Shown here one piece after another: positions 36,591 to 45,852 of a stretch of DNA of 64,000 nucleotides (position 1 is the stretch's first letter; each line of letters starts with the position of its first letter). The stretch is taken from the NCBI RefSeq assembly GCF_007671685.1, contig NZ_VCNL01000003.1, forward strand, positions 406,674 through 470,673. Reading direction: 5' to 3'. The notes under the pieces are model-generated. The model worked only from the letters and a program-made list of their open reading frames with translations, was not told the DNA's origin and ran no database searches. The stretch is from Halorubrum salsamenti (GTDB lineage Archaea > Halobacteriota > Halobacteria > Halobacteriales > Haloferacaceae). Position numbers and translations under genes: made by a program.

Positions 36591-39392
36591 ATGACTCAGT
36601 CGGGGCTGTCGGACTTCTCGTCGTCCGGAGAGACGGGCGACGGGCCGGGAGACAGCACGGAGGCCGAACGGGAGGAGCTGGCCGCACAGGAGGCGGCCGC
36701 CGTCGCCGGCGGCGGGCGCGGACACGTCAGCGACGTGGTCGACGTCGACGAGGCGAAGTTCCCGGAATCGACCGGGACCGTCGAGCTGATGATCACCCAG
36801 ATCGACTACGCCGTCGAGGGGTACGGCAGCGACGAGTACCCGGTCGTACACGTGTTCGGTCGGCGGCCGGCGGAACACACCGACGATGACGCCGAGAACG
36901 ACACCGTCGAACATCTCCGGGTACTCGGCGTCGAGCCGTACTTCTACGTCCCCACGGCCGACCTCGACCGCGACCCGGTCGAGGAGTACGACGTGGTGAT
37001 CGGCACGCGCGAGGAGAACGTCGAGGGCGAGCCGTACGAGAGCATCCGCGGCGAGCCGCTCACCCGGATCGTCACTCGCACGCCCCGCGACGTGGGGAGC
37101 ATCCGCGACGACTTCGCGACGACGTTCGAGGCGGACATCCTCTTCCCGAACCGATTCCTGATCGACAACGGGCTCAACGGCGGCATCCGCGTGGAGGAGC
37201 GCCGGCTCGACGACGGGGAGGGGACGATTCAGGTCCACGAGGGCATGCTCGAACCCGCGGAAGTCGACGCCGAGATGCGGGTGAACACCTTCGACATCGA
37301 GGTCGACGACCGGCGCGGCTTCCCCGAGGACGGCGAGGAGCCGATCATCTGCCTCACCAGCCACGACTCCTACGACGACGAGTACGTCGTCTGGCTGTAC
37401 GACGCGCCGGAGGCGGAGATCCCCCCGCCCGAGGATCTCCCCGACTACGAGGGGATCGTCGGCGACGGCGGGGAACTCGACTTCAGGGTCCGCACGTTCG
37501 AGGAGGAGGCCGCGATGCTCGACGCGTTCGTCGAGTACATCGACGAGACGGACCCGGACCTGCTGACGGGATGGAACTTCGAGGACTTCGACGCGCCGTA
37601 CGTCCTCGACCGGCTGGAGGTGCTCGACGACGGGAGTCAGTACGACCTCGACGTCGACCGGCTCTCCCGGATCGGCGAGGTGTGGCGCTCCGGCTGGGGC
37701 GGCCCCGACATCAAGGGCCGAGTCGTCTTCGACCTGCTGTACGCCTACAAGCGCACGATGTTCACGGAGCTGGAGTCGTACCGGCTCGACGCGGTCGGCG
37801 AGCGCGAACTCGGCGTCGGCAAGGAGCGGTACACCGGGGACATCGGCGACCTCTGGGAGCAGGACCCCGAGCGCTTACTGGAGTACAGCATCCGCGACGT
37901 GGAGCTGTGCGTCGAGATCGACCGGAAACAGGACGTGATCGCCTTCTGGGACGAGGTGCGTACCTTCGTCGGCTGCAAGATCGAGGACGCGCCGACCCCC
38001 GGCGACACCGTCGACATGTACGTCCTCCACAAGGCGTTCGGGAAGTTCGCGCTCCCGACGAAGGGCCAACAGGAGTCGGAGGAGTTCGAGGGCGGCGCCG
38101 TCTTCGACCCGATCACGGGCGTCAAGGAGATGGTAACTGTCCAAGACTTGAAAAGTCTCTATCCGATGTGCATGGTGACGATCAACGCCGGCCCGGAGAC
38201 GAAGGTCGATCCCGACGAGTACGACGGTGAGACGTACGTCGCGCCCAACGGGACGCACTTTCAGAAGGAGCCCGACGGGATCATGCGCGAGATGGTCGAC
38301 GAGCTCCTCTCCGAGCGCGAGGAGAAGAAGGCGCTCCGGAACGACCACGACCCCGGCACCGAGCCGTACGAGCAGTACGACCGACAGCAGGGAGCTGTCA
38401 AGGTCATTATGAATTCTTTATACGGGGTAACGGGATGGGATCGGTTCCGACTGTACGACAAGGAGGGCGCAGCAGCCGTCACGGCGACCGGACGCGAGGT
38501 CATCGACTTCACCGAGGAGGCCGCAGAAGAGATTAATTATCAAGTTGCTTATGGCGACACCGATTCCGTCATGCTTTCGTTATCTGATATGTCGAAGGAG
38601 GAGGCGATCGAGACCTCCTTCGAGATAGAGGACCACATCAACGGGCGCTACGACGACTTCGCGCGCGACGAGCTCAACGCCGACGAACACCGCTTCCAGA
38701 TCGAGTTCGAGAAGCTCTACCGGCGGTTCTTCCAGGCCGGCAAGAAGAAGCGGTACGCCGGCCACATCATCTGGAAGGAGGGGAAAGACGTCGACGACAT
38801 CGACATCACCGGCTTCGAGTACAAGCGCTCGGACATCGCACAGATCACGAAAGAGGTCCAACAGAACGTCATCGAGACGATCGTGACGGGCGACGACATC
38901 GACGAGGACATGGAGGAGGTGAAGTCGTACCTCGTCGACGTCATCGCGCGCGTGCTCGACGGCGACATGGACCTCGACGAGATCGGGATTCCCGGGGGGA
39001 TCGGGAAGAAGCTCGACGCGTACGACACCCCGACCGCCCAGGTACGCGGGGCGAAGTACGCCAATCTCATGCTCGGGACCAACTTCGGCAGCGGGTCGAA
39101 ACCAAAGCGGCTGTACATCGAGAAGGTCCATCCCGACTTCTGGACGCGGATGGAAGAGGAGGAGGGGCTCGACCCGCAGCGCGACCACCTGTACGGGGAG
39201 TTCAAACGCGATCCGGACGTGATCTGCTTCGAGTACGCCGATCAGGTCCCCGACGAGTTCGAGGTCGACTGGGAGAAGATGCTGGACAAGACCCTTCAGG
39301 GGCCGATCGAGCGCGTTATCGAGGCGCTCGGCATGTCGTGGGAAGAGGTCAAGACGGGACAGGAACAGACCGGACTCGGCTCGTTCATGTGA
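36591..39392 (+). CDS. polB: Family B replicative DNA polymerase
   Basis: The 933-residue protein carries 3'-5' exonuclease motifs (TFDIEVDDRRGFP; LLTGWNFEDFDAPY; YSIRDVELC) and polymerase motifs A (DLKSLYP), B (KVIMNSLYG) and C (YGDTDS). It is the main haloarchaeal B-type replicase. No intein is present, although motifs A, B and C are three known PolB intein sites. At exactly these sites the DNA switches to AT-rich, otherwise avoided codons (38133-38165, 38391-38435, 38529-38588). The ATG at 36591 was chosen because an upstream in-frame start would overlap the promoter. Confidence 0.95.
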   Translation: MTQSGLSDFSSSGETGDGPGDSTEAEREELAAQEAAAVAGGGRGHVSDVVDVDEAKFPESTGTVELMITQIDYAVEGYGSDEYPVVHVFGRRPAEHTDDDAENDTVEHLRVLGVEPYFYVPTADLDRDPVEEYDVVIGTREENVEGEPYESIRGEPLTRIVTRTPRDVGSIRDDFATTFEADILFPNRFLIDNGLNGGIRVEERRLDDGEGTIQVHEGMLEPAEVDAEMRVNTFDIEVDDRRGFPEDGEEPIICLTSHDSYDDEYVVWLYDAPEAEIPPPEDLPDYEGIVGDGGELDFRVRTFEEEAAMLDAFVEYIDETDPDLLTGWNFEDFDAPYVLDRLEVLDDGSQYDLDVDRLSRIGEVWRSGWGGPDIKGRVVFDLLYAYKRTMFTELESYRLDAVGERELGVGKERYTGDIGDLWEQDPERLLEYSIRDVELCVEIDRKQDVIAFWDEVRTFVGCKIEDAPTPGDTVDMYVLHKAFGKFALPTKGQQESEEFEGGAVFDPITGVKEMVTVQDLKSLYPMCMVTINAGPETKVDPDEYDGETYVAPNGTHFQKEPDGIMREMVDELLSEREEKKALRNDHDPGTEPYEQYDRQQGAVKVIMNSLYGVTGWDRFRLYDKEGAAAVTATGREVIDFTEEAAEEINYQVAYGDTDSVMLSLSDMSKEEAIETSFEIEDHINGRYDDFARDELNADEHRFQIEFEKLYRRFFQAGKKKRYAGHIIWKEGKDVDDIDITGFEYKRSDIAQITKEVQQNVIETIVTGDDIDEDMEEVKSYLVDVIARVLDGDMDLDEIGIPGGIGKKLDAYDTPTAQVRGAKYANLMLGTNFGSGSKPKRLYIEKVHPDFWTRMEEEEGLDPQRDHLYGEFKRDPDVICFEYADQVPDEFEVDWEKMLDKTLQGPIERVIEALGMSWEEVKTGQEQTGLGSFM
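38133..38165 (+). other. AT-rich codon island at polB motif A
   Basis: The codons read GTA ACT GTC CAA GAC TTG then AAA AGT CTC TAT CCG. They encode the motif A region, with AT-ending codons that are rare in the rest of the gene. This is a known PolB intein insertion region. Confidence 0.7.
38391..38435 (+). other. AT-rich codon island at polB motif B
   Basis: ATT ATG AAT TCT TTA TAC and GTA lie in and just after the KVIMNSLYG motif, in contrast to the C/G-ending codons on either side. Archaeal PolB inteins are known at the Asn-Ser junction of this motif. Confidence 0.7.
38529..38588 (+). other. AT-rich codon island at polB motif C
   Basis: ATT AAT TAT CAA GTT GCT TAT precede and CTT TCG TTA TCT GAT follow the YGDTDS codons. 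The motif's own codons are mixed. Archaeal PolB inteins are known at the Asp-Ser junction of this motif. Confidence 0.7.
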
Positions 39393-39539
39393 TCTGGTAC
39401 GGAGACAAAAACAGCTTCTGAAAACCGCTTTTCGATCGTCGAGAAAAATTCTTACCGATCTCGGGATTTTCTACGGGGAGATGCGTAACCATTAACCCGC
39501 CAAGTCACCACTGTACGGACACGAGGCACGAGAATACAT

Positions 39540-40466
39540 ATGGCAACTCTCGAAATCAACGATCTTCACGCACGAGTGGCGGAAGAGGACGGCGAACGCA
39601 TTCTTCGGGGGGTCGACCTGACCGTCGAGTCCGGGGACATCCACGCACTGATGGGCCCGAACGGCTCCGGGAAGTCGACGCTCGCGAAGGTCATCGCCGG
39701 CCACCCCGCGTACGAGGTCACCGGCGGCGAGATTCTCCTGCATCTCGACGAGGAGGACGTCGCCGACATCGACGCCGAGCTCGACGACGAGGATTACCAC
39801 TGGAAGCTGCTGGAGCTCGAACCCAACGAGCGCGCGGCGCTCGGCATCTTCCTCGGGTTCCAGTACCCGGCGGAGATCGAGGGTGTCACCATGACGAACT
39901 TCCTCCGACAGGCGCTCAACGCCAAGGCGGACGAGCGCGAGGAGCTGTTCGAGGACGAAGACGAAGAGTCGGCAGAGGCCGACGACGACGACGAGAACGA
40001 GGGCTACGAGACCTCCCCGATGGAGGGTCCCGCGGACGACGGCGAGATCGGCGTCGCCGAGTTCCAGGAGATCCTCTCGGAGAAGATGGAGCTGCTCGAC
40101 ATGGACGAGAAGTTCATGCAGCGGTACCTCAACGCCGGGTTCTCCGGCGGCGAGAAGAAGCAGAACGAGGTGCTGCAGGCGGCGATGCTCGAGCCCGCGG
40201 TCGCGGTGCTCGACGAGATCGACTCCGGGCTGGACATCGACCGGCTGCAGGACGTCTCGAAGGGGATCAACGCGCTCCGCGACGAGCAGGGCACGGGCGT
40301 CCTCCAGATCACGCACTACCAGCGGATCCTCGACTACGTCGAGCCCGACCACGTCCACGTGATGCTCGACGGCGAAGTCGTCAAAAGCGGCGGCGCGGAG
40401 CTCGCCGAGAAGCTCGAGGACAAGGGGTACGACTGGGTCCGCGAGGACGCGTTCGAAGCCGCGTAA
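39540..40466 (+). CDS. sufC: Fe-S cluster assembly ATPase SufC
   Basis: The 308-residue ABC-type ATPase has Walker [20 protein letters not shown] near residue 37, signature [18 protein letters not shown] near 198 and Walker [17 protein letters not shown]. SufC usually has about 250 residues; the excess is an acidic insertion around residues 125-180 ([20 protein letters not shown]), a halophile feature. With SufB and SufD it builds Fe-S clusters on the scaffold. It opens the suf operon with 50 bp to sufB. Confidence 0.93.
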   Translation: MATLEINDLHARVAEEDGERILRGVDLTVESGDIHALMGPNGSGKSTLAKVIAGHPAYEVTGGEILLHLDEEDVADIDAELDDEDYHWKLLELEPNERAALGIFLGFQYPAEIEGVTMTNFLRQALNAKADEREELFEDEDEESAEADDDDENEGYETSPMEGPADDGEIGVAEFQEILSEKMELLDMDEKFMQRYLNAGFSGGEKKQNEVLQAAMLEPAVAVLDEIDSGLDIDRLQDVSKGINALRDEQGTGVLQITHYQRILDYVEPDHVHVMLDGEVVKSGGAELAEKLEDKGYDWVREDAFEAA

Positions 40467-40518
40467 CCAAATCCAGTCACGCGATACACGTAAACCCGGC
40501 ACAACGTAACACTATACT

Positions 40519-41949
40519 ATGAGCTCACAACAGGACGAACTGAAGGAGACAGACACGGAGGCCCGCTTCGAGTTCAAGAAGGAGGAGAAATCCGCCTTCC
40601 AGACCGAGAAGGGTCTCACCGAGGAGACGGTCCGCGTCATCTCGGAGGACAAGGACGAACCGGAGTGGATGCTGGAGCGGCGCCTGCGCGCGCTCGAGCA
40701 GTTCCAGGAGATGCCGATGCCGACCGACTGGCCCGGCCAGCCGGACCTGAGCGAGGTCGACGTCGACGAGATCATCCCGTACATTCGGCCGGACGTCGAC
40801 GTCCGCGCCGGCGTCGACGACTGGACCGAACTCCCGGACGAGATCAAAGACACCTTCGACAAGCTGGGCATCCCGGAGGCCGAGAAGAACGCGCTCTCCG
40901 GCGTCGGCGCTCAGTACGAGTCGGAGGTCGTCTACCAGAACATGCAGGAGCGGTGGGAGGAGAAGGGCGTCATCTTCTGTAACATGGACGAAGCCGTCCA
41001 GGAGCACGAGGAGATCGTCCGCGAGCACTTCATGACGAAGTGCGTTCCCCCGAGCGACAACAAGTTCGCCGCGCTTCACGGCGCCATCTGGTCCGGCGGT
41101 TCGTTCGTCTACGTGCCGGAGAACACCACCGTCGACATGCCGGTACAGGCGTACTTCCGGATGAACTCCGAGGGGATGGGCCAGTTCGAGCACACGCTCA
41201 TCATCGCCGAGGAGAACTCCGAGGTCCACTACATCGAGGGCTGTTCCGCGCCGAAGTACTCGGCCTTTAACCTCCACTCCGGCGGCGTGGAAGTGTTCGT
41301 CGGCGAGGACGCTCACGTCCAGTACTCCACGGTGCAGAACTGGTCGAAGAACACCTACAACCTGAACACCAAGCGCGCCATCGCCGAGAAGGGCGGGCGC
41401 ATGGAGTGGATATCCGGATCGATGGGGTCGAAGGCGACGATGCTGTACCCCTCGACGATCCTGAAGGGGCGCGGCGCCTCCGACAACCACATTACCATCG
41501 CGTTCGCGGGCGAGGGGCAGAACATCGACACCGGTGCGAAGGTGTACCACAACGCGCCCGAGACCAAATCGACCGTCGAGTCGAAGTCGATCTCGAAGGA
41601 CGGCGGCCGCACGAACTACCGCGGACTCATCCACATCGCCGACGGCGCCGAGAACTCCTCGACCGCCGTCGAGTGCGACGCGCTGATGTTCGACAACGAG
41701 TCGACCTCCGACACCATGCCGTACATGGAGATCAACGAGTCGAAGGTCGACGTCGCCCACGAAGCGACCGTCGGGAAGATCGGCGACGAGGACATCTTCT
41801 ACCTGCAGTCCCGCGGCCTCGACGACGACGACGCCAAGCAGATGATCGTTTCGGGCTTCATCGAGCCCATCACGGAGGAGCTGCCCATCGAGTACGCCGT
41901 CGAGCTGAACCGGCTCGTCGAGCTGGAGATGGAGGGCTCGCTCGGATAA
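40519..41949 (+). CDS. sufB: Fe-S cluster assembly scaffold SufB
   Basis: The 476-residue protein has the SufB core beta-helix with AENSEVHYIEGCSAPKYS and the C-terminal HEATVGKIGDEDIFYLQSRG. The family's conserved GCSAP cysteine is at about residue 240. It forms the SufBC2D scaffold for nascent Fe-S clusters. The start codon is ATG at 40519, 53 bp after sufC. The sufD ATG follows within 2 bp of its stop codon. Confidence 0.95.
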   Translation: MSSQQDELKETDTEARFEFKKEEKSAFQTEKGLTEETVRVISEDKDEPEWMLERRLRALEQFQEMPMPTDWPGQPDLSEVDVDEIIPYIRPDVDVRAGVDDWTELPDEIKDTFDKLGIPEAEKNALSGVGAQYESEVVYQNMQERWEEKGVIFCNMDEAVQEHEEIVREHFMTKCVPPSDNKFAALHGAIWSGGSFVYVPENTTVDMPVQAYFRMNSEGMGQFEHTLIIAEENSEVHYIEGCSAPKYSAFNLHSGGVEVFVGEDAHVQYSTVQNWSKNTYNLNTKRAIAEKGGRMEWISGSMGSKATMLYPSTILKGRGASDNHITIAFAGEGQNIDTGAKVYHNAPETKSTVESKSISKDGGRTNYRGLIHIADGAENSSTAVECDALMFDNESTSDTMPYMEINESKVDVAHEATVGKIGDEDIFYLQSRGLDDDDAKQMIVSGFIEPITEELPIEYAVELNRLVELEMEGSLG

Positions 41950-41950
41950 C

Positions 41951-43165
41951 ATGAGCACGCAAGCAATCGAGAGCCTCTCAGAGGACACGGTACGACGCAT
42001 CGCCGACGAACGCGACGAGCCCGAGTGGCTCTTGGAGACCCGTCTGAACGCGCTTTCGGCGTTAGAGACGGCCGAGTTGCCGGACGTTATCCAGACGCCC
42101 GGACGACGCTGGACCGACCTCGAGGCGCTCGACTTCGAGTCGCTGGTCGATCCGGTGAACCAGTCGGACACCACGGAGCGGACGGTCGGCGACGACGAGG
42201 TCGTCGTCCTCCCGTTCACCGAGGCGTTCGACGAGTACGGCGAGGTCATCGAGGCGAACTTCGGGTCGGTTCTCGACCCCGAGCACAACTACCTCACCGC
42301 GCTGTCGGTCGCGCTGTTCACGACCGGGACGTTCGTCTACGTCCCCGAGGGCGTCGACGTCGAGGACGTGACGGTGCGCGCGGAGATGAACTCCCGCTCG
42401 CTGTTCAGCCAGACGCTCGTCGTCGCCGAGGAGTCGTCGTCGGTGACGATCCTCGAATCGATCGAGTCGGGCGACAGCGAGGTCGACGAGGACCGGTACT
42501 TCTCGAACCTCGTCGAGATCGCGGCGGGCGAGAACGCGAGCGTCCAGTTCGGGTCGCTCCAGAACCTCGACGACGACACGTACACCTACTCGCTGAAGCG
42601 CGCCGACGTCGGCGTCTACGGCACCGTCGACTGGATCGAGAGCAACTTCGGGTCGAAGCTGACGCGCTCGGACGTCGAGTCGGAGCTGAACGGCGACGGC
42701 GCCGAGAGCCAGATCGTCGGGACGTTCTTCGGCACGGACGACCAGCACTTCGACATCAACGCCCGCGTCTGGCACCAGGCCGAGCACACGACGGCGGACC
42801 TCGTCACGCGCGGCGTGCTCGACGACGTGGCCCGCTCCGTCTACGAGGGGGTTCAGGACGTCGGCAACGACGCGTGGAACACCTCCAGCTACCAGCGCGA
42901 GAACACGCTGATGCTGTCGGACGACGCCGAGGCCGACGCGTCGCCGAAGCTTATCATCCACAACCACGACACCGAGGCGTCCCACTCCGCGACGGTCGGA
43001 CAGGTCGACGCCGAGGACCTGTTCTACCTCGAGAGCCGTTCGATCGACTCGCTCACGGCGCGGAACATGCTCGTCGAGGGCTTCTTCGTGCCCGTGTTAG
43101 AGGAGATCGCGGTCGACGAGTTCCGCGACGACGTCGAGGAACTCGTCTTCGAGCGCCTGCAGTAA
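41951..43165 (+). CDS. sufD: Fe-S cluster assembly protein SufD
   Basis: The 404-residue SufD homologue has FVYVPEGVDVEDVTVRAEMN, YSLKRADVGVYGTVDWIESN and SATVGQVDAEDLFYLESRSI, parallel to the SufB core. It partners SufB in the scaffold. It lies directly after sufB. Confidence 0.93.
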   Translation: MSTQAIESLSEDTVRRIADERDEPEWLLETRLNALSALETAELPDVIQTPGRRWTDLEALDFESLVDPVNQSDTTERTVGDDEVVVLPFTEAFDEYGEVIEANFGSVLDPEHNYLTALSVALFTTGTFVYVPEGVDVEDVTVRAEMNSRSLFSQTLVVAEESSSVTILESIESGDSEVDEDRYFSNLVEIAAGENASVQFGSLQNLDDDTYTYSLKRADVGVYGTVDWIESNFGSKLTRSDVESELNGDGAESQIVGTFFGTDDQHFDINARVWHQAEHTTADLVTRGVLDDVARSVYEGVQDVGNDAWNTSSYQRENTLMLSDDAEADASPKLIIHNHDTEASHSATVGQVDAEDLFYLESRSIDSLTARNMLVEGFFVPVLEEIAVDEFRDDVEELVFERLQ

Positions 43166-43338
43166 TCGCGGACGCCGCGGAGCAGATCGATTTCCGTTTG
43201 CCGTTTTTCGGCGTGCAACGTCCCCAGAGCCGCGCCGCTCGCGATCGAACGGCGATCGAAGGGGAACTCCTTAAGTCGGACTACGTCTGAGATGACGTGT
43301 ATGCGAACGGTCGTATCGAACGGTGACGGGTGGTCGCC

Positions 43339-43824
43339 GTGAGCGTGAGCCAGCGGATCGCCTCGGACGACCAGCTCGCCCGGTTGTTGCAGATCGGGAT
43401 CGTGCTAGAGGAGGTCGTGGAAGCGCGGGCGCACCACCACTACCAGAGCCTCGACGCCGAGCTCGACGAGGAGATCGAGACGCTGCTCGCGGACGCCGCC
43501 GAGGAGTCGGCCGAACACCGCCAGCGGCTCGAATCGCTCATCGAGGGGCTCGGCGTCGACAGCGTTCCCTTCGACGAGATCGAATCGCTCGTGGACGCGC
43601 GGTACGGGCGGACCCAGCCGGAGGACTTCGACGGGATCCTCTACGACCAGCTGTGTAACGAGGAGACCGCCTACAAGTTCTACGACGACCTCATTGAGGC
43701 AATTGAGGAGTCGAACGCCGAGTTCTCGATCGACCGCGAGGAGCTCCTCGACGAGCTGCACGCGATCCGCGAGGACGAAGCCGAGGGAGTCAGCGAAGTG
43801 ACGGCGGTCATGGAGCGACGATGA
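43339..43824 (+). CDS. Ferritin-like four-helix protein linked to the suf operon
   Basis: The roughly 161-residue helical protein carries iron-ligand-type motifs: EEVVEARAHHHYQSLD near residue 24, ESAEHRQRLESLI near 55 and NEETAYKFYDDLIEAIEESN near 110. The Glu and His positions fit a ferritin-like or rubrerythrin-like diiron fold. The start is uncertain: GTG at 43330, 43339 or 43345 are all in frame, and 43339 gives MSVSQRIASD-like residues usual in relatives. It lies between sufD and the iron-responsive regulator, which supports a role in iron handling. Confidence 0.7.
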   Translation: MSVSQRIASDDQLARLLQIGIVLEEVVEARAHHHYQSLDAELDEEIETLLADAAEESAEHRQRLESLIEGLGVDSVPFDEIESLVDARYGRTQPEDFDGILYDQLCNEETAYKFYDDLIEAIEESNAEFSIDREELLDELHAIREDEAEGVSEVTAVMERR

Positions 43825-43867
43825 ACCGGGGGATCGAACCGACGACGAGCGCCGACGGAGGGAAGCC

Positions 43868-44308
43868 GTGAACACCGCAGACCAGTACCTCAAGACGATA
43901 TACGTCGTACAGAAGCAGGAAGACGGTCCCGCCTCGACCGGGTCGATCGCCGATTCGCTCGGGGTCAGCCCGGCGAGCGCTAACGAGATGATCGGGAAGC
44001 TCGAGGAGCGCGGACTGGTCGAGCACGAGAAGTACAAGGGAGTCCAGCTCACCGACGACGGGATCGTGCGGGCGCGAGACGCGCTCCAGACCTACTGTAT
44101 CATCGAGCGATTCCTCGCGAACGTGCTCGCGGTCGAGGAGTTCCGCGACGAGGCCCGCGAACTGGAGGCGGTCATCGACGACACCGTCGCCGAGCGGCTC
44201 GACACGATCATCGACCGGCAGCCGGAGTGTCCGGACTGCTTCGACCCTGAGACGGACGCATGTGCGTGTCTGGAGATCGCGGCGACGCCGGTCGAACCGG
44301 AGCAGTAG
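43868..44308 (+). CDS. sirR: DtxR/SirR-family metal-dependent transcriptional regulator
   Basis: The 146-residue protein has a winged helix ([40 protein letters not shown]) and a dimer/metal domain with YCIIERFLANVLAVEEFRDE and the motif CPDCFDPETDACACLE at the C-terminus. Such regulators bind Fe or Mn and repress iron-uptake genes. It follows the suf and ferritin-like genes. The operator-like TTTAGG-N4-CCTAAA sites 7-16 kb downstream match the DtxR/IdeR-type consensus, so it is a candidate reader (inference). The GTG start is 43 bp after the ferritin-like gene. Confidence 0.88.
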   Translation: MNTADQYLKTIYVVQKQEDGPASTGSIADSLGVSPASANEMIGKLEERGLVEHEKYKGVQLTDDGIVRARDALQTYCIIERFLANVLAVEEFRDEARELEAVIDDTVAERLDTIIDRQPECPDCFDPETDACACLEIAATPVEPEQ

Positions 44309-44338
44309 ACCGGAGAGATCGGATTCCGACGCGTCCGA

Positions 44339-45589
44339 TCAGACGCCCGTCGAGTAGCGGAGAATGCCTGCGATTCCCCCGAACGCGTCGAGCAGCTGTT
44401 CGCCCTTCTCGAAGTCCGTGGAGATGAACTTGGTGTCGGTGCCGCGCTGTTCGGCGATCGCCATCAGGTGTTCGATCACGTCCTCGCGCTCGTCGACGTC
44501 GGCCTCCTCGCCGCACTCCGAACATTCGTGCGATGGGGTTGAGTGTCGCGAGTCGACCACCTCGTACTCCTCGTGGCCGTTCGGGCACTCGTAGACGACC
44601 ACGTCGGAGCGGAGGTCCTCGGAGATGAGCAGACGGTCGACCGAGCCCATGATCAGGTTCCGGCGGGTCTGATCGAAGCCGTACGTGGCCTCGTCGCCGG
44701 TGTTGAGGTTCTCGAAGAACTCCTCCATGTGGCGTTTGTCCTCGACGATCTCCTGGTCGGCGAGCGCCTCGCTGGCGTTGTCGACGAGGTCTTTCAGGCC
44801 GGACTCGTCGGTGTACGCCACGTCGAACTTGCCGAGCACCTTGTCTTGAAGCTCGTGGTGGAGGTAGTCGCCGTCGAGGAACTCGTCTTTCGTCGGGGAG
44901 GGACCGCCGACGAGGATGCCGTCGAGCTCGTGGCGCTTGTCGACGAACAGGTCGTCTGCCATCCCCGCGACCTCTTGGTAGAAGTTGTCGATGGCCTCCA
45001 ACCGCAGGCGGGCGAACCGCTGGGCCGACTGACCACCTTTCCGCTGTTTGCCGGGGACGAGCGAGGAGGCGGACTTGACCGCCTCGACCCGCTTGCCCTT
45101 CAGCCAGCCGACGTTGGCCTCGCGGCGGTCGAGGACGATGAGCCCGAACAGCCCGGAGTCCTCCAGCATGTGTTCGAGCGGTTCGGTGAGGAACTCGGAG
45201 TCGCAGTGGTACCGGAACGACTCGACGGGCTGCGGGGGCGACTCCAGCGTCCGAGTGACCATGTCGGTCTGGCCGCCGCCGGCGTCGATCGCCCCCGAGA
45301 AGATCACCATGCCGTTCTCGGGCGGGAAGGTGTCGTAGTAGCGGAGGCGGTCCTTGATCGAGGTGAGCGCGTCCTGGACGGCCGTCCGGGTCTGCTTGGA
45401 CTTGATGTTGGACGCCTCGCTGTGTTCCTGGGTGACGTGGGCGACCACGTCGGAGATCTGCCGATCCTCGGGGATGTAGATGGTGACGAGCTGCGTGCCG
45501 GAGCCCTCGAAATCGCGGAGCTCCTCGATAACCTTGCGGAACTCGTACTTCCGCCGGTCGTCGCTCGCCTCTTGGGCGTCGCTACTCAT
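44339..45589 (-). CDS. prf1: Peptide chain release factor aRF1
   Basis: The 416-residue protein has the stop-codon recognition motif NIKS (residues 61-64) and the catalytic GGQ (185-187, in KGGQSAQRFARLR). Two CxxC-type pairs near the C-terminus (YECPNGHEEY and HECSECGEEA) form a zinc-binding site. It ends translation at all three stop codons. ATG at 45589 gives the expected MSSDAQEASDDRRKYEF start. Convergent with sirR. Confidence 0.95.
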   Translation of the reverse strand: MSSDAQEASDDRRKYEFRKVIEELRDFEGSGTQLVTIYIPEDRQISDVVAHVTQEHSEASNIKSKQTRTAVQDALTSIKDRLRYYDTFPPENGMVIFSGAIDAGGGQTDMVTRTLESPPQPVESFRYHCDSEFLTEPLEHMLEDSGLFGLIVLDRREANVGWLKGKRVEAVKSASSLVPGKQRKGGQSAQRFARLRLEAIDNFYQEVAGMADDLFVDKRHELDGILVGGPSPTKDEFLDGDYLHHELQDKVLGKFDVAYTDESGLKDLVDNASEALADQEIVEDKRHMEEFFENLNTGDEATYGFDQTRRNLIMGSVDRLLISEDLRSDVVVYECPNGHEEYEVVDSRHSTPSHECSECGEEADVDEREDVIEHLMAIAEQRGTDTKFISTDFEKGEQLLDAFGGIAGILRYSTGV

Positions 45590-45675
45590 TACCCTAAATA
45601 CGGCAGGTGCGTGTAAGTAAGCTTTGACCTCACCGCCAGCGCGACGGTACCGCGCCACACGGACCGGCGATCGCA

Positions 45676-45775
45676 GAGGTGTTTATAAGCAACTGCGGTG
45701 GCGTGCGCCCACCTCGCGGCTGGGGCTTTGGAACGGTTCACCGCTGATCCGTCAGCGACCGTTTATAAATGAGTC
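45676..45775 (-). repeat. Intergenic element, short copy B of the dispersed family
   Basis: The conserved module lies at 45712-45769. CCTCGCGGCTGGGGCTTTGG is followed by ACGGTTCACCGCTGATCC and, 51 bp after its first base, by TTATAA at 45763. The left end GCGGTGGCGTGCGCCC (45695-45710) recurs in copy C. A second TTATAA at 45683-45688 faces the other way, so the element is framed by convergent TATA boxes about 80 bp apart. It lacks the hairpin modules of copy C. It follows the argS stop codon on the minus strand. Confidence 0.7.
45763..45768 (-). promoter_or_regulatory. TATA box of intergenic element B
   Basis: TTATAA on the minus strand is placed as in copies A and C, with a predicted start near the GGTGAACCG block around 45740. 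Confidence 0.45.
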
Positions 45776-45852
45776 GACGGGGACGGAGGCACACTCACCG
45801 TTCCGCCGACGACAACACCCCAACCGGGGAAAGACGAATTATCGCCGCGCTC

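Noticed and set aside
38130..38600. Possible inteins in polB
   Set aside because: Motifs A, B and C are uninterrupted and the protein has normal length; only codon islands remain.
44936..44998. GGPSPTKDEF segment of aRF1 considered as an altered GGQ motif
   Set aside because: The true GGQ is present at residues 185-187; the other segment is a separate conserved loop.
45590..45600. CCTAAA half-site before aRF1
   Set aside because: Only one half of the iron-box palindrome is present, with no partner TTTAGG at 4 bp.
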